A stretch of DNA of 26,475 nucleotides from DASRHK01 sp035650495 (GCA_035650495.1 DASRHK010000028.1:1-26475); one strand, 5' to 3'. Shown: positions 1 through 5,206, counted from the first letter of the stretch. Notes: generated by a model from the sequence alone, not told the origin. Made by a program: numbers and translations.

Positions 1-987
1 CACCGAGCGGTGGCCCTTCAGCTGCGAGAGCCCGCGCGCCTGCGCCCCCGCGAGGAAAGCCCCGTCGAGCTTCTCGTCGCGCAGGCGGAACGGCACGTTC
101 ATGCGCGAGCGGTCTTCCTTAGCGACCGGGTTGCTGTAGAAATCCTGGCCGTCGATGTAGTCGTAGAGCAGCTTCGCCTTGCGCTCGTTGCGCGCGCCGA
201 CGCCCGCGAGACCGCCATTGGTCTTGATCCACTTGAACACGAGCCCGCACACGTACCACGCGAAGCACGGCGGCGTGTTCAGCATCGACTCGTTCTCGGC
301 GACGGTCTTGTAGTCGTGGATCGAGAATGTTCCCGGCAGCGTCTGGCCGATCAGATCGTCGCGCACGATGACCACGGTGAGACCAGCAGGACCGATGTTC
401 TTCTGAGCGCCGGCGTAGATCACGCCGAATTTGGAGACGTCGATCGGACGCGACGCGAAATCCGACGACATGTCGGCGACGAGCGGCACGCCGCGCGAAT
501 CCGGCATCGACTTGAACTGCACGCCGTGGATCGTCTCGTTGGTCGTGATGTGCAGATACGCGGCGTTGGGATCGAGCTTCCAGGTCGCGGGATCGGGAAT
601 GCTCGTGAACTTGTCGCCCTCGCTCGAAGCCGCGGTGTTCGCCTTGAGGAACTTGCCAGCTTCCTTCGCGGCCTTCTTGCCCCAGTCGCCGGTCAGCACG
701 TAATCGGCGCCGGTCTTTCCGCGCGCGAGGTTCTGCGGAACGATGCCGAACTGCGCGGTCGCGCCGCCCTGCATGAACAGGACTTTGTAATTCGCCGGAA
801 TGCCCATCAGCTCGCGCAGATCCTTCTCCGCCTCCTGCGCGATCGACATGAACTCCTTGTCGCGATGCGACATCTCCATCACCGACATGCCGCTGCCGTG
901 CCAGTCGAGGAGCTCGCTCTGCACTTGCTGGAGCACTTCCTGCGGCAGCGTCGCGGGGCCGGCGCTGAAGTTGAACACTCTTTTCAT
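1..987 (-). CDS. serC: Phosphoserine aminotransferase, 3' end cut by window edge
   Basis: PLP enzyme that converts 3-phosphohydroxypyruvate and glutamate to phosphoserine in serine biosynthesis, and also acts in the pyridoxal phosphate pathway. The first 329 residues are present; the family is about 360 long, so roughly 30 C-terminal residues lie beyond position 1. Residues seen: N-terminal NFSAGPATLP (6-15), GGATAQF (74-80), and the Schiff-base lysine K196 in YAGAQKNIGPAG. The ATG at 987-985 has AGGAA upstream and overlaps the vapC stop as ATGA, so translation is probably coupled to the toxin gene. In relatives serC commonly lies near gyrA; here an EF-G-like gene, a transposon and a toxin-antitoxin pair lie between them. 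The identification is firm. Confidence 0.97.
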   Translation of the reverse strand, partial: MKRVFNFSAGPATLPQEVLQQVQSELLDWHGSGMSVMEMSHRDKEFMSIAQEAEKDLRELMGIPANYKVLFMQGGATAQFGIVPQNLARGKTGADYVLTGDWGKKAAKEAGKFLKANTAASSEGDKFTSIPDPATWKLDPNAAYLHITTNETIHGVQFKSMPDSRGVPLVADMSSDFASRPIDVSKFGVIYAGAQKNIGPAGLTVVIVRDDLIGQTLPGTFSIHDYKTVAENESMLNTPPCFAWYVCGLVFKWIKTNGGLAGVGARNERKAKLLYDYIDGQDFYSNPVAKEDRSRMNVPFRLRDEKLDGAFLAGAQARGLSQLKGHRSV

Positions 988-1418
988 TTCTTCGTTCCTT
1001 GTGAGATGCGATTGGGCTCGGACAGCCAGTTCTCCACATCGAGATTCGACACGGACGCGAACGCCATCGGCCGGTCGGTGACCAGAGTCAGCTGATGCGC
1101 GATCGCCGTCGCCGCGACCAGCAGATCGAACGGCGGGAGTGAGTTGCCTTCGCCGCGCAGGGTCGCCGCGAGATTCACCGCGGCCTGCGATTCGAGCGCG
1201 CCGAAATCGATCACGCGGACCTGCGCGAGAAAATCGCGCAGCAATTTCCCGAATCGCACCTGCACGCGCGGCTGCACGCGCAACGCCGTCTCGGCTTCGA
1301 CGCGGCTCACCGCGGCGATGGCGACGTCGCCGGGCTTGAGCTCGCTCAAGCGCAGCACGACCGGCAGACGGCCCTTGATCGCGGCGGCGATCACGTTGCT
1401 GTCGAGGAGGTACCTCAC
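984..1418 (-). CDS. vapC: VapC-type PIN-domain ribonuclease toxin
   Basis: A 144-aa PIN-domain protein, the usual size for VapC toxins, which are Mg-dependent RNases that cut tRNA or rRNA. Acidic active-site candidates are visible: D6 in YLLDSNVI, E41 or E43 in SRVEAE, D98 in PPFDLLVAATA, and D115 in LVTDRPMAF. The last motif has Asp-Arg where many VapCs have Asn-Asn. The GTG start overlaps the stop of the upstream RHH antitoxin as GTGA. Its own stop overlaps the serC ATG (ATGA at 987-984), so the toxin is embedded in a serine-biosynthesis transcript. The gene looks intact. The toxin class is clear; the RNA target cannot be inferred. Confidence 0.9.
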   Translation of the reverse strand: MRYLLDSNVIAAAIKGRLPVVLRLSELKPGDVAIAAVSRVEAETALRVQPRVQVRFGKLLRDFLAQVRVIDFGALESQAAVNLAATLRGEGNSLPPFDLLVAATAIAHQLTLVTDRPMAFASVSNLDVENWLSEPNRISQGTKK

Positions 1419-1666
1419 CAGCTCGGCTCGTCTTTGCGCGGCGCCTGCTCGCGCCAGCCCTGGAATTCGAGCGTCTCTTCAGCGAGCTCGGGCGCGGGAT
1501 TGCGGAAGTGCGCCTTCAGGCCGGCGGACCAGTCCTTCTCGTCGTTGCGCACGAGCCAGTCGTGGACGGCGAGCGAAATGATCCGGTTCCGGGTAATGCC
1601 GGAGCGCTTCACCGCGGCGTTGAGGCGCTCCAGGAGCGCATCGTCGAAATGCACGCTGAAATTCAT
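1415..1666 (-). CDS. vapB: VapB-type ribbon-helix-helix antitoxin
   Basis: An 83-aa protein with an N-terminal ribbon-helix-helix DNA-binding region. The strand MNFSVHFDD is followed by two helices (about residues 10-40, ending LAVHDWLVRN). A polar, tryptophan-containing C-terminal tail is the usual toxin-neutralising part. It precedes vapC with a 4-base overlap. The ATG at 1666-1664 has no Shine-Dalgarno. A 19-bp palindrome 16 bases upstream fits an RHH operator, so autorepression by VapB or the VapBC complex is inferred. Function comes from fold and gene arrangement rather than close family recognition. Confidence 0.85.
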   Translation of the reverse strand: MNFSVHFDDALLERLNAAVKRSGITRNRIISLAVHDWLVRNDEKDWSAGLKAHFRNPAPELAEETLEFQGWREQAPRKDEPSW

Positions 1667-1674
1667 GGGCGCGC

Positions 1675-1703
1675 ATGTTGAACTAACAGGACCTGTTAGT
1701 CAA
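1675..1703 (-). promoter_or_regulatory. vapBC(-serC) promoter with embedded operator
   Basis: On the minus strand, TTGACT (1703-1698) and CAACAT (1680-1675) are separated by 17 bases. The palindrome ACTAACAGG-A-CCTGTTAGT (1682-1700) fills the spacer, the usual layout for a toxin-antitoxin operator that blocks RNA polymerase. The predicted transcription start falls within a base or two of the vapB ATG, in agreement with the missing Shine-Dalgarno. Three bases of the -35 box belong to the transposon target duplication. Confidence 0.6.
1682..1700. repeat. 19-bp perfect palindrome, probable VapB operator
   Basis: Nine-base arms ACTAACAGG and CCTGTTAGT around a central A. The sequence that would have lain next to it before transposon insertion (CAATAACTAACT) supplies a further CTAAC half-site, now displaced to about 5081-5085. 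Confidence 0.7.
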
Positions 1704-1708
1704 TAACT
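1701..1708. repeat. Left 8-bp target site duplication (CAATAACT)
   Basis: Perfect copy of 5075-5082, directly outside the left inverted end. Eight bases is the duplication length typical of the IS1595 family. Confidence 0.9.
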
Positions 1709-1736
1709 CGGAAGTAGGTAGTTAACGAAACATGGC
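1709..1736 (+). repeat. Left terminal inverted repeat of the transposon
   Basis: Pairs with 5047-5074 on the opposite strand, 21 of 28 identical. The core TAGTTAACGAAACA (1719-1732) recurs with one change at 1795-1808, inside the transposase promoter. Confidence 0.85.
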
Positions 1737-1797
1737 TCATAAACCGGCACTTACAGCCGCTGCCCATCGGTTTCGATGGTCGGTTTTAATCCGATAG

Positions 1798-1826
1798 TTG
1801 ACGAAACACGTTTAGTCAGGTATCAT
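1798..1826 (+). promoter_or_regulatory. Transposase promoter over a second end-motif copy
   Basis: TTGACG (1798-1803), a 17-base spacer, then TATCAT (1821-1826) gives a near-consensus sigma-70 promoter. Its -35 box lies within TAGTTGACGAAACA (1795-1808), a copy of the terminal inverted-repeat core. Transposase binding there would repress its own gene (inference). The expected start of transcription is at or next to the ATG at 1834. Confidence 0.65.
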
Positions 1827-1833
1827 ATTGACC

Positions 1834-2805
1834 ATGAAAAAGCGCCTCATTCAGAACCGAACCACCAAGGGCGATTCGATCCTGCAAGCCCTCCCACTCG
1901 CCTGCGCCGACGAGAAGGCTGCGGTCGAGTTCATGGAGGCGCAGCGTTGGGGCTCCGATGCGTGCTGCCCGCGCTGCGGCAGCGTGAACGTCTACCAGAT
2001 GAAGGATCGCGTAACCGGCGAGCGTCAGGCGAACTACCGCTGGCTGTGCAAGGACTGCCGCAAGGCGAAGCTCAAGCACCAGTTCACGGTCCGCACCGGC
2101 ACGGTGTTCGAGGACAGCAAGGCGGAGCTGCGTCATTGGTGCTTCGCGTTCTGGCGCGCGTCTACTTCAAAGAAGGGTGTCAGCGCGCTGGAGATTCATC
2201 GACAAACGGGACTGAGCTACAAGACCTGTCTGTTCATGCTGAATCGGATTCGCTTCGCCATGGCTGATTCCGGCCCGTCGATCCTCGGCCCAGTGAGCGG
2301 CATCGTCGAGGCCGACGAAACCTTTGTGGGTGGCAAGCTGCGTCGCTACACGCTGGCGAAGCGCGCGACCTACAAGCCCAAGACGATCGTCGCCGCTGTG
2401 CTTGAGCGCGACGGCGCGGTGCGAACCAGGATCATCCCCGGCGTTACGTCGGAGAACGTGCGCGAGTTCATCACTGACAACGTGTCGTTGGGCGCACGCC
2501 TGATGACCGACGAGAGCTACGCCTACTATCCAGTGGGCAAGCAGATGCGCTCGCATGAAACGGTGCGCCACAGCGATCTGGAATATGCGCGCGGCGATGT
2601 GACGACGAACACGATCGAGGGCTTCTTCGCGATCGTGAAGCGTGGGCTAAATGGGATCTACCACAGCGTCAGCAAGGAACATCTGCACCGCTACATGGCG
2701 GAGTTCGAGTTCCGCTATACGCACCGCGAGCTAGAGGATGGCCCGCGCGCCGTCGCGGCGATCAAGGCCGCGCAAGGCAAACGACTGATGTATCGCGCGT
2801 CTTAA
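1834..2805 (+). CDS. IS1595-family (ISXO2-like) DDE transposase
   Basis: A 323-aa transposase. An N-terminal zinc ribbon has C45xxC48 and C72xxC75, followed by a helix-turn-helix-like stretch SALEIHRQTGLSYKT (117-131). The ISXO2-like catalytic domain shows D161 in EADETFVGGK, D226 in LMTDESYAYY, and E262 in TNTIEGFFAIVKRG. Length and motif order match intact family members and no frameshift is seen, so it may be active. A TTG at 1828 in the same frame is an alternative start, but it lies upstream of the predicted transcription start, so ATG 1834 is preferred. It converges on the NYN gene with a 4-base stop-stop overlap. Confidence 0.93.
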   Translation: MKKRLIQNRTTKGDSILQALPLACADEKAAVEFMEAQRWGSDACCPRCGSVNVYQMKDRVTGERQANYRWLCKDCRKAKLKHQFTVRTGTVFEDSKAELRHWCFAFWRASTSKKGVSALEIHRQTGLSYKTCLFMLNRIRFAMADSGPSILGPVSGIVEADETFVGGKLRRYTLAKRATYKPKTIVAAVLERDGAVRTRIIPGVTSENVREFITDNVSLGARLMTDESYAYYPVGKQMRSHETVRHSDLEYARGDVTTNTIEGFFAIVKRGLNGIYHSVSKEHLHRYMAEFEFRYTHRELEDGPRAVAAIKAAQGKRLMYRAS

Positions 2806-3440
2806 GGCGGATCATATTTCGCGGGTCGCGTTGCGACAACGGTGCCGTCTGGACCTAAGACGGATTGCGGGAACAACGCTCGCTCAAGATGAATTTCCTT
2901 GATCGAAGCCCGCGCGCTGGCGACCTGTCCAAGCTCCTTGCTGTGATGCAGGCCTAGCGGGGCGATGATCTTGACGCGCTTCTTAAGATCGCACACGAGC
3001 TTTACAGCAGGAACAAGGTCGGAATCTCTCGTAAGCAAAAACGCCTCGTCATACTCCCCGATCAGAGCGCGTCTCGCCAGTTCCACTGCGATATTCACGT
3101 CTGTTTGTTTTTCCTCGTGCGTGGTGTATCGCTTGCCGCAAGATTTGCAGGTGCGATCCTTCTTCTTGAACGCGCCCAGAACGACGTTGACACCAACTGA
3201 TTGAAGTGAAGCGATGTACGCTTTATGCCTTTTTGCGGGCTCTGGGAGCCATTCTGCGACTGCGGAAAAATAGTGAATGTGCGTCAGGTCGTGAACGGTC
3301 GGGTCGATAAAACATCTCATCAGCGAATCGAGATTTACCCACTTAAGGTGGTGTTTCCCCGCGTTATCTATCGAATGGTACAAATTGAAGCCATCGACGA
3401 AACACGCGACTTTTCTACGTTTCACAACTTGTGTTGTCAT
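2802..3440 (-). CDS. NYN-domain (LabA/DUF88-like, PIN-fold) putative RNase, transposon passenger
   Basis: A 212-aa protein of the NYN group, a PIN-like fold with metal-dependent RNase activity in characterised members. Acidic residues sit where expected: D16 in FVDGFNLYHS, D114 in EEKQTDVNIAVELA, and D139 and D141 in LLTRDSDLVPAV. A CKSCGK pair (C98, C101) may be half of a metal site. The open frame extends upstream into the tRNA gene, but those extra 37 codons read tRNA sequence; ATG 3440 (MTTQVVKRRK) begins the recognisable domain and has GAGG 11 bases before it. It is in the same orientation as the tRNA, 84 bases downstream of it, so one primary transcript is plausible. The substrate is unknown. 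Confidence 0.85.
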   Translation of the reverse strand: MTTQVVKRRKVACFVDGFNLYHSIDNAGKHHLKWVNLDSLMRCFIDPTVHDLTHIHYFSAVAEWLPEPAKRHKAYIASLQSVGVNVVLGAFKKKDRTCKSCGKRYTTHEEKQTDVNIAVELARRALIGEYDEAFLLTRDSDLVPAVKLVCDLKKRVKIIAPLGLHHSKELGQVASARASIKEIHLERALFPQSVLGPDGTVVATRPAKYDPP

Positions 3441-3466
3441 GGTAAAATTCGCCTCGTAATCCCGGT

Positions 3467-3510
3467 AGCTCGCAAGAGCTGCCGCCTGCCACGGGCTACG
3501 GCCTGTGGCA
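3467..3510 (-). other. Two small hairpins between tRNA and NYN gene
   Basis: On the minus strand TGCCAC/GTGGCA (3510-3505 with 3492-3487) forms a 6-bp stem, followed by AGCTC-TTGC-GAGCT (3480-3467), a 5-bp stem with a 4-base loop. Neither is followed by a U-run, so they look like processing or leader structures rather than terminators. Confidence 0.4.
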
Positions 3511-3524
3511 CCTTTCTTTAAAAG

Positions 3525-3624
3525 TGCTGACGGCGAGAGTCGAACCCGCACGGGCGTGCTCCGCTACCAACGGCGCCCAGTGGCTTCCAAGGCCACCGCG
3601 TCTAACCAATTCCGCCACGTCAGC
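3525..3624 (-). tRNA. Class II tRNA, anticodon UGG on a leucine-type body
   Basis: A 100-nt cloverleaf. The 7-bp acceptor stem GCTGACG/CGTCAGC is perfect; U8 G9; the D arm GCG...CGC has loop GAATTGGTTAGA. The anticodon stem GTGGC/GCCAC holds the 7-base loop CTTGGAA, giving anticodon UGG (Pro codons CCA/CCG) with A37. The T stem GCGGG/CTCGC (one G-U) holds loop TTCGACT. The discriminator is A73 and CCA is not encoded. The variable region is 30 nt, with a 5-bp GGGCG/CGCCC stem and an inner CCG/CGG stem. The D arm is close to that of bacterial tRNA-Leu, G1-C72 and A73 also fit Leu, and normal tRNA-Pro is class I. It would be predicted to take leucine, or possibly serine, to proline codons, unless it is not used in translation. 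Confidence 0.8.
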
Positions 3625-3637
3625 AACGCTATAAAAC

Positions 3638-3678
3638 GGCCCCGCAAGCTCTTGCCAGCTTTCGGGGCCTTCTTTTTT
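3638..3678 (+). terminator. Strong intrinsic terminator, plus strand
   Basis: GGCCCCG (3638-3644) pairs with CGGGGCC (3663-3669). Inside, AAGCT/AGCTT adds 5 bp around a 6-base loop. TTCTTTTTT follows. It lies between the tRNA 5' end and the promoter of the passenger operon, and would stop plus-strand read-through from the transposase before that operon. On the other strand the hairpin is followed by GTTTTATA, so weak action in both directions is possible. Confidence 0.8.
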
Positions 3679-3695
3679 CGCCGCTACCCCTAACT

Positions 3696-3719
3696 CATAT
3701 TCGTCATATTGAGCATATT
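3696..3719 (+). repeat. Three CATATT repeats with 9-base period
   Basis: CATATT occurs at 3696-3701, 3705-3710 and 3714-3719, each separated by three variable bases. The array lies 36-59 bases upstream of the predicted -35 box of the passenger operon, a position suited to a regulator-binding array. Confidence 0.5.
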
Positions 3720-3754
3720 CTGCGGCTACGTTTTAGCCACGTCAACCCTTCTGT

Positions 3755-3783
3755 TTGCCAACTTATGCCGCTAGGCATAAACT
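3755..3783 (+). promoter_or_regulatory. Passenger-operon promoter with palindromic operator
   Basis: TTGCCA (3755-3760), 17 bases, TAAACT (3778-3783). The spacer and -10 contain the inverted repeat TTATGCC-GCTA-GGCATAA (3763-3780), so a dimeric repressor bound there would exclude RNA polymerase. A small hairpin GGCTA/TAGCC (3724-3738) lies just upstream. The operon's own first product is a candidate regulator, but this is not shown. Confidence 0.55.
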
Positions 3784-3824
3784 TCTTGCACTAGGGGCCC
3801 GCGAATCGGGTTAGGAGTTTCGGT

Positions 3825-4643
3825 ATGGCAGTCATCGGAAAAGGCGCGCAGAGCGCCGACGCAGACGACCAAAAGAAGTACGAGCGGTCGTCGATCAAAT
3901 TCCCGTACGGCGACTTGGACGACGCGATTAGCGTCGCCAGTGCTATTCATTCCAGCTACGGAACGAAATGCACTACTGACCAACTGGCGGCTGCGCTGAA
4001 TCAGACCGTGACCAGTGGAGCCTTCCGGATCAAGATGGCGACCGCAGGCGTATTTGGGCTCACGGACAATTCATCTGGCGAAATCTCGCTTACCGAGATT
4101 GGCCGCCAAGTGATGGACCCGGCGAAGTCTCGTGCTGCCAAGGCCAGCTCGTTCTTGGAAGTGCCCCTCTACAAAGCGATCTACGATAAGTATCGCGGCC
4201 ATCCATTGCCGCCCGCTGCGGCACTAGAGCGCGAGATGTCATCGCTCGGCGTGTCTGTAAAGCAGGTGGCTAAGGCGCGGCAAGCGTTCGAGCGATCAGC
4301 CGAAACCGCAGGGTTCTTTGCCCAAGGTCGCACACGCTTGGTTATGCCTAGTGGCATCGATTCAGCGCCGCAAGCAAAAGCGGCTGACAAGGAAAGCGTC
4401 GATAAGGCGCAACCAGCACCCAAGGTAAACGGCTTCGGCGGCGGCTCAGGCGGAGGTGGCGAACTAGACCATCTTGACCCGCTCTTAATGGCTATCTTGC
4501 GAAAGATTCCATCCGCGCAAGACGGTTGGGATGCGGACAAGCGTGTACGGTGGTTCAAGACATTCGCGATGAACGTTTCGCAGGTCTACGACGGCGACAA
4601 TCCAGTGGAATTGAACATTGCCATTGCTGATAAGCAACTGTGA
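3825..4643 (+). CDS. Unknown transposon passenger protein, 272 aa
   Basis: Not confidently recognised. Residues about 20-165 are compact and mostly alpha-helical in character. The order is a helix-rich start, TTDQLAAALN, a segment like GVFGLTDNSSGEISLTEIGR that resembles a winged-helix wing, and a second helical block. The layout recalls DUF5343-type winged-helix proteins, but this is only an impression. A Gly/Ser-rich linker (GGGSGGGGE, about residue 205) leads to a short helical C-terminal module, LDPLLMAILRKIP to the end. The start is ATG 3825 with TAGGAG 8 bases upstream. It is first in a three-gene operon (GTGA overlap with the next gene). Its codon use is less GC-rich than that of host genes and includes CCA codons, which the adjacent tRNA would read. 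Confidence 0.75.
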   Translation: MAVIGKGAQSADADDQKKYERSSIKFPYGDLDDAISVASAIHSSYGTKCTTDQLAAALNQTVTSGAFRIKMATAGVFGLTDNSSGEISLTEIGRQVMDPAKSRAAKASSFLEVPLYKAIYDKYRGHPLPPAAALEREMSSLGVSVKQVAKARQAFERSAETAGFFAQGRTRLVMPSGIDSAPQAKAADKESVDKAQPAPKVNGFGGGSGGGGELDHLDPLLMAILRKIPSAQDGWDADKRVRWFKTFAMNVSQVYDGDNPVELNIAIADKQL

Positions 4644-4768
4644 AAGAAAAACCGCATACCAAGACCGGCCCAAAGCCAGAGACGCTGAAGCTCAAGGGCA
4701 ACTGGAAGGGACTGGTGAAGAAGGCACTGAAGAAGCCACGCCCCGAGAAGGGCTGGCCGAAGAAGTGA
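4640..4768 (+). CDS. Small basic protein, 42 aa
   Basis: GTG start overlapping the previous stop as GTGA. The product is rich in Lys and Pro, with the segments ETLKLKGNWKGLVKKALKK and PEKGWPKK. A strong positive charge suggests nucleic-acid or partner binding, but no function is known to me. Tight overlaps on both sides, in a region where each frame closes exactly at the next start, argue that it is real. Confidence 0.6.
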   Translation: MKEKPHTKTGPKPETLKLKGNWKGLVKKALKKPRPEKGWPKK

Positions 4769-4953
4769 AGACGCTAATTTGGCCCCTTACGGCTATCGCC
4801 TGCGCCTGCATAGTTGCCGTCGCAGTCGCCCTAAATGGACGATGGCAACACCTTCCGATTCCTGGAACGCCTAACCCTTACTTTGTAATCGATACTTGGA
4901 CAGGCACGGTATGTGACCTGTCGGAAAATCAAAAGCGCTGTTGGAAGCCCTAA
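4765..4953 (+). CDS. Small membrane protein, 62 aa
   Basis: GTG start overlapping the 42-aa gene as GTGA. The open frame continues 49 codons upstream, but that part overlaps the other two genes and is judged non-coding. A hydrophobic helix (about residues 4-22, LIWPLTAIACACIVAVAVAL) is followed by a short tail, FVIDTWTGTVCDLSENQKRC, with two cysteines. It is probably a single-pass inner-membrane protein with the tail outside. Function unknown. Confidence 0.6.
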   Translation: MKTLIWPLTAIACACIVAVAVALNGRWQHLPIPGTPNPYFVIDTWTGTVCDLSENQKRCWKP

Positions 4954-4971
4954 CTAGCGCAATAGGAGTCG

Positions 4972-5003
4972 CTACGTCGGTTATCGTAGGATAATCGGCG
5001 TAG
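4972..5003 (+). other. 14-bp hairpin downstream of passenger operon
   Basis: CTACGTCGGTTATC (4972-4985) pairs with GATAATCGGCGTAG (4990-5003) around loop GTAG. Twelve Watson-Crick pairs and two G-U pairs form only in the plus-strand RNA; the other strand would have A-C mismatches. It starts 18 bases after the last stop codon and has no U-run, so it may be a 3'-end stabiliser or a rho-linked end. The remaining bases up to the right inverted end (5047) hold a minor TGCGG/CCGCA hairpin (5016-5032) and no gene. Confidence 0.5.
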
Positions 5004-5046
5004 ATATTCTGGAAATGCGGCATCACACCGCACGGCAGTAATCTAG

Positions 5047-5074
5047 GCGATGTTTCGTTAAGTCAATACTTCGC
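5047..5074 (-). repeat. Right terminal inverted repeat of the transposon
   Basis: The reverse complement begins GCGAAGTA and contains TTAACGAAACAT, matching the left end in 21 of 28 positions. It is immediately followed by the second CAATAACT. Confidence 0.85.
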
Positions 5075-5082
5075 CAATAACT
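5075..5082. repeat. Right 8-bp target site duplication (CAATAACT)
   Basis: Perfect copy of 1701-1708, directly outside the right inverted end. Confidence 0.9.
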
Positions 5083-5093
5083 AACTGATGAAT

Positions 5094-5206
5094 TAGCGGT
5101 CATTGGGTCAGGCCCGCCGGGGACGCCTGAAAATTCCTTCCCTGGAGCTCGTATGCGGCCGTCCATGGCCGCATACGCCCCGGCGAACCAGACCCAATGA
5201 CCGCTA
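5094..5206. repeat. 113-bp imperfect palindromic element
   Basis: The outer 16 bases (5094-5109) are a perfect inverted repeat of 5191-5206. Pairing continues imperfectly to about 29 bases per side, 26 of them matching. The centre holds a separate hairpin with 10-bp arms GTATGCGGCC/GGCCGCATAC. The outer arm includes the TAG stop codon of the EF-G-like gene. It could be a dispersed palindromic (REP/MITE-like) element or a large 3'-end structure; there is no U-run. Confidence 0.6.

Larger units (their letters stand above)
1709..5074. mobile_element. IS1595-family transposon with passenger genes
   Basis: A 3366-bp element bounded by matching inverted ends (1709-1736 and 5047-5074, 21 of 28 positions identical, with a 12-base identical block TTAACGAAACAT) and flanked by the perfect 8-bp direct repeat CAATAACT. 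It contains an intact IS1595-family transposase, a NYN nuclease gene, a class II tRNA gene, and a three-gene operon of unknown function. The passenger segment is visibly less GC-rich than the host genes. The IS1595 family is known to include members with passenger genes. Ends, duplication and transposase all agree, so the boundaries are well supported. Confidence 0.9.

Noticed and set aside
3441..3551. N-terminal extension of the NYN protein (MRVRLSPSALLKKG...)
   Set aside because: It is a translation of the tRNA 3' half and spacer; the NYN domain begins at ATG 3440.
3638..3678. Terminator of the tRNA-NYN transcript
   Set aside because: It lies upstream of the tRNA on that strand; the U-run fits plus-strand transcription.
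3696..3719. CRISPR array or plasmid iterons
   Set aside because: Only three 6-base units with 3-base gaps; no replication gene, no cas gene.
4618..4764. 49-codon extension of the small membrane protein
   Set aside because: It overlaps the 272-aa and 42-aa genes in another frame; GTG 4765 gives a GTGA overlap like the adjacent junction.
5094..5206. Integron attC site
   Set aside because: The structure is palindromic and of suitable size, but the RYYYAAC and GTTRRRY ends are absent and no integrase is near.
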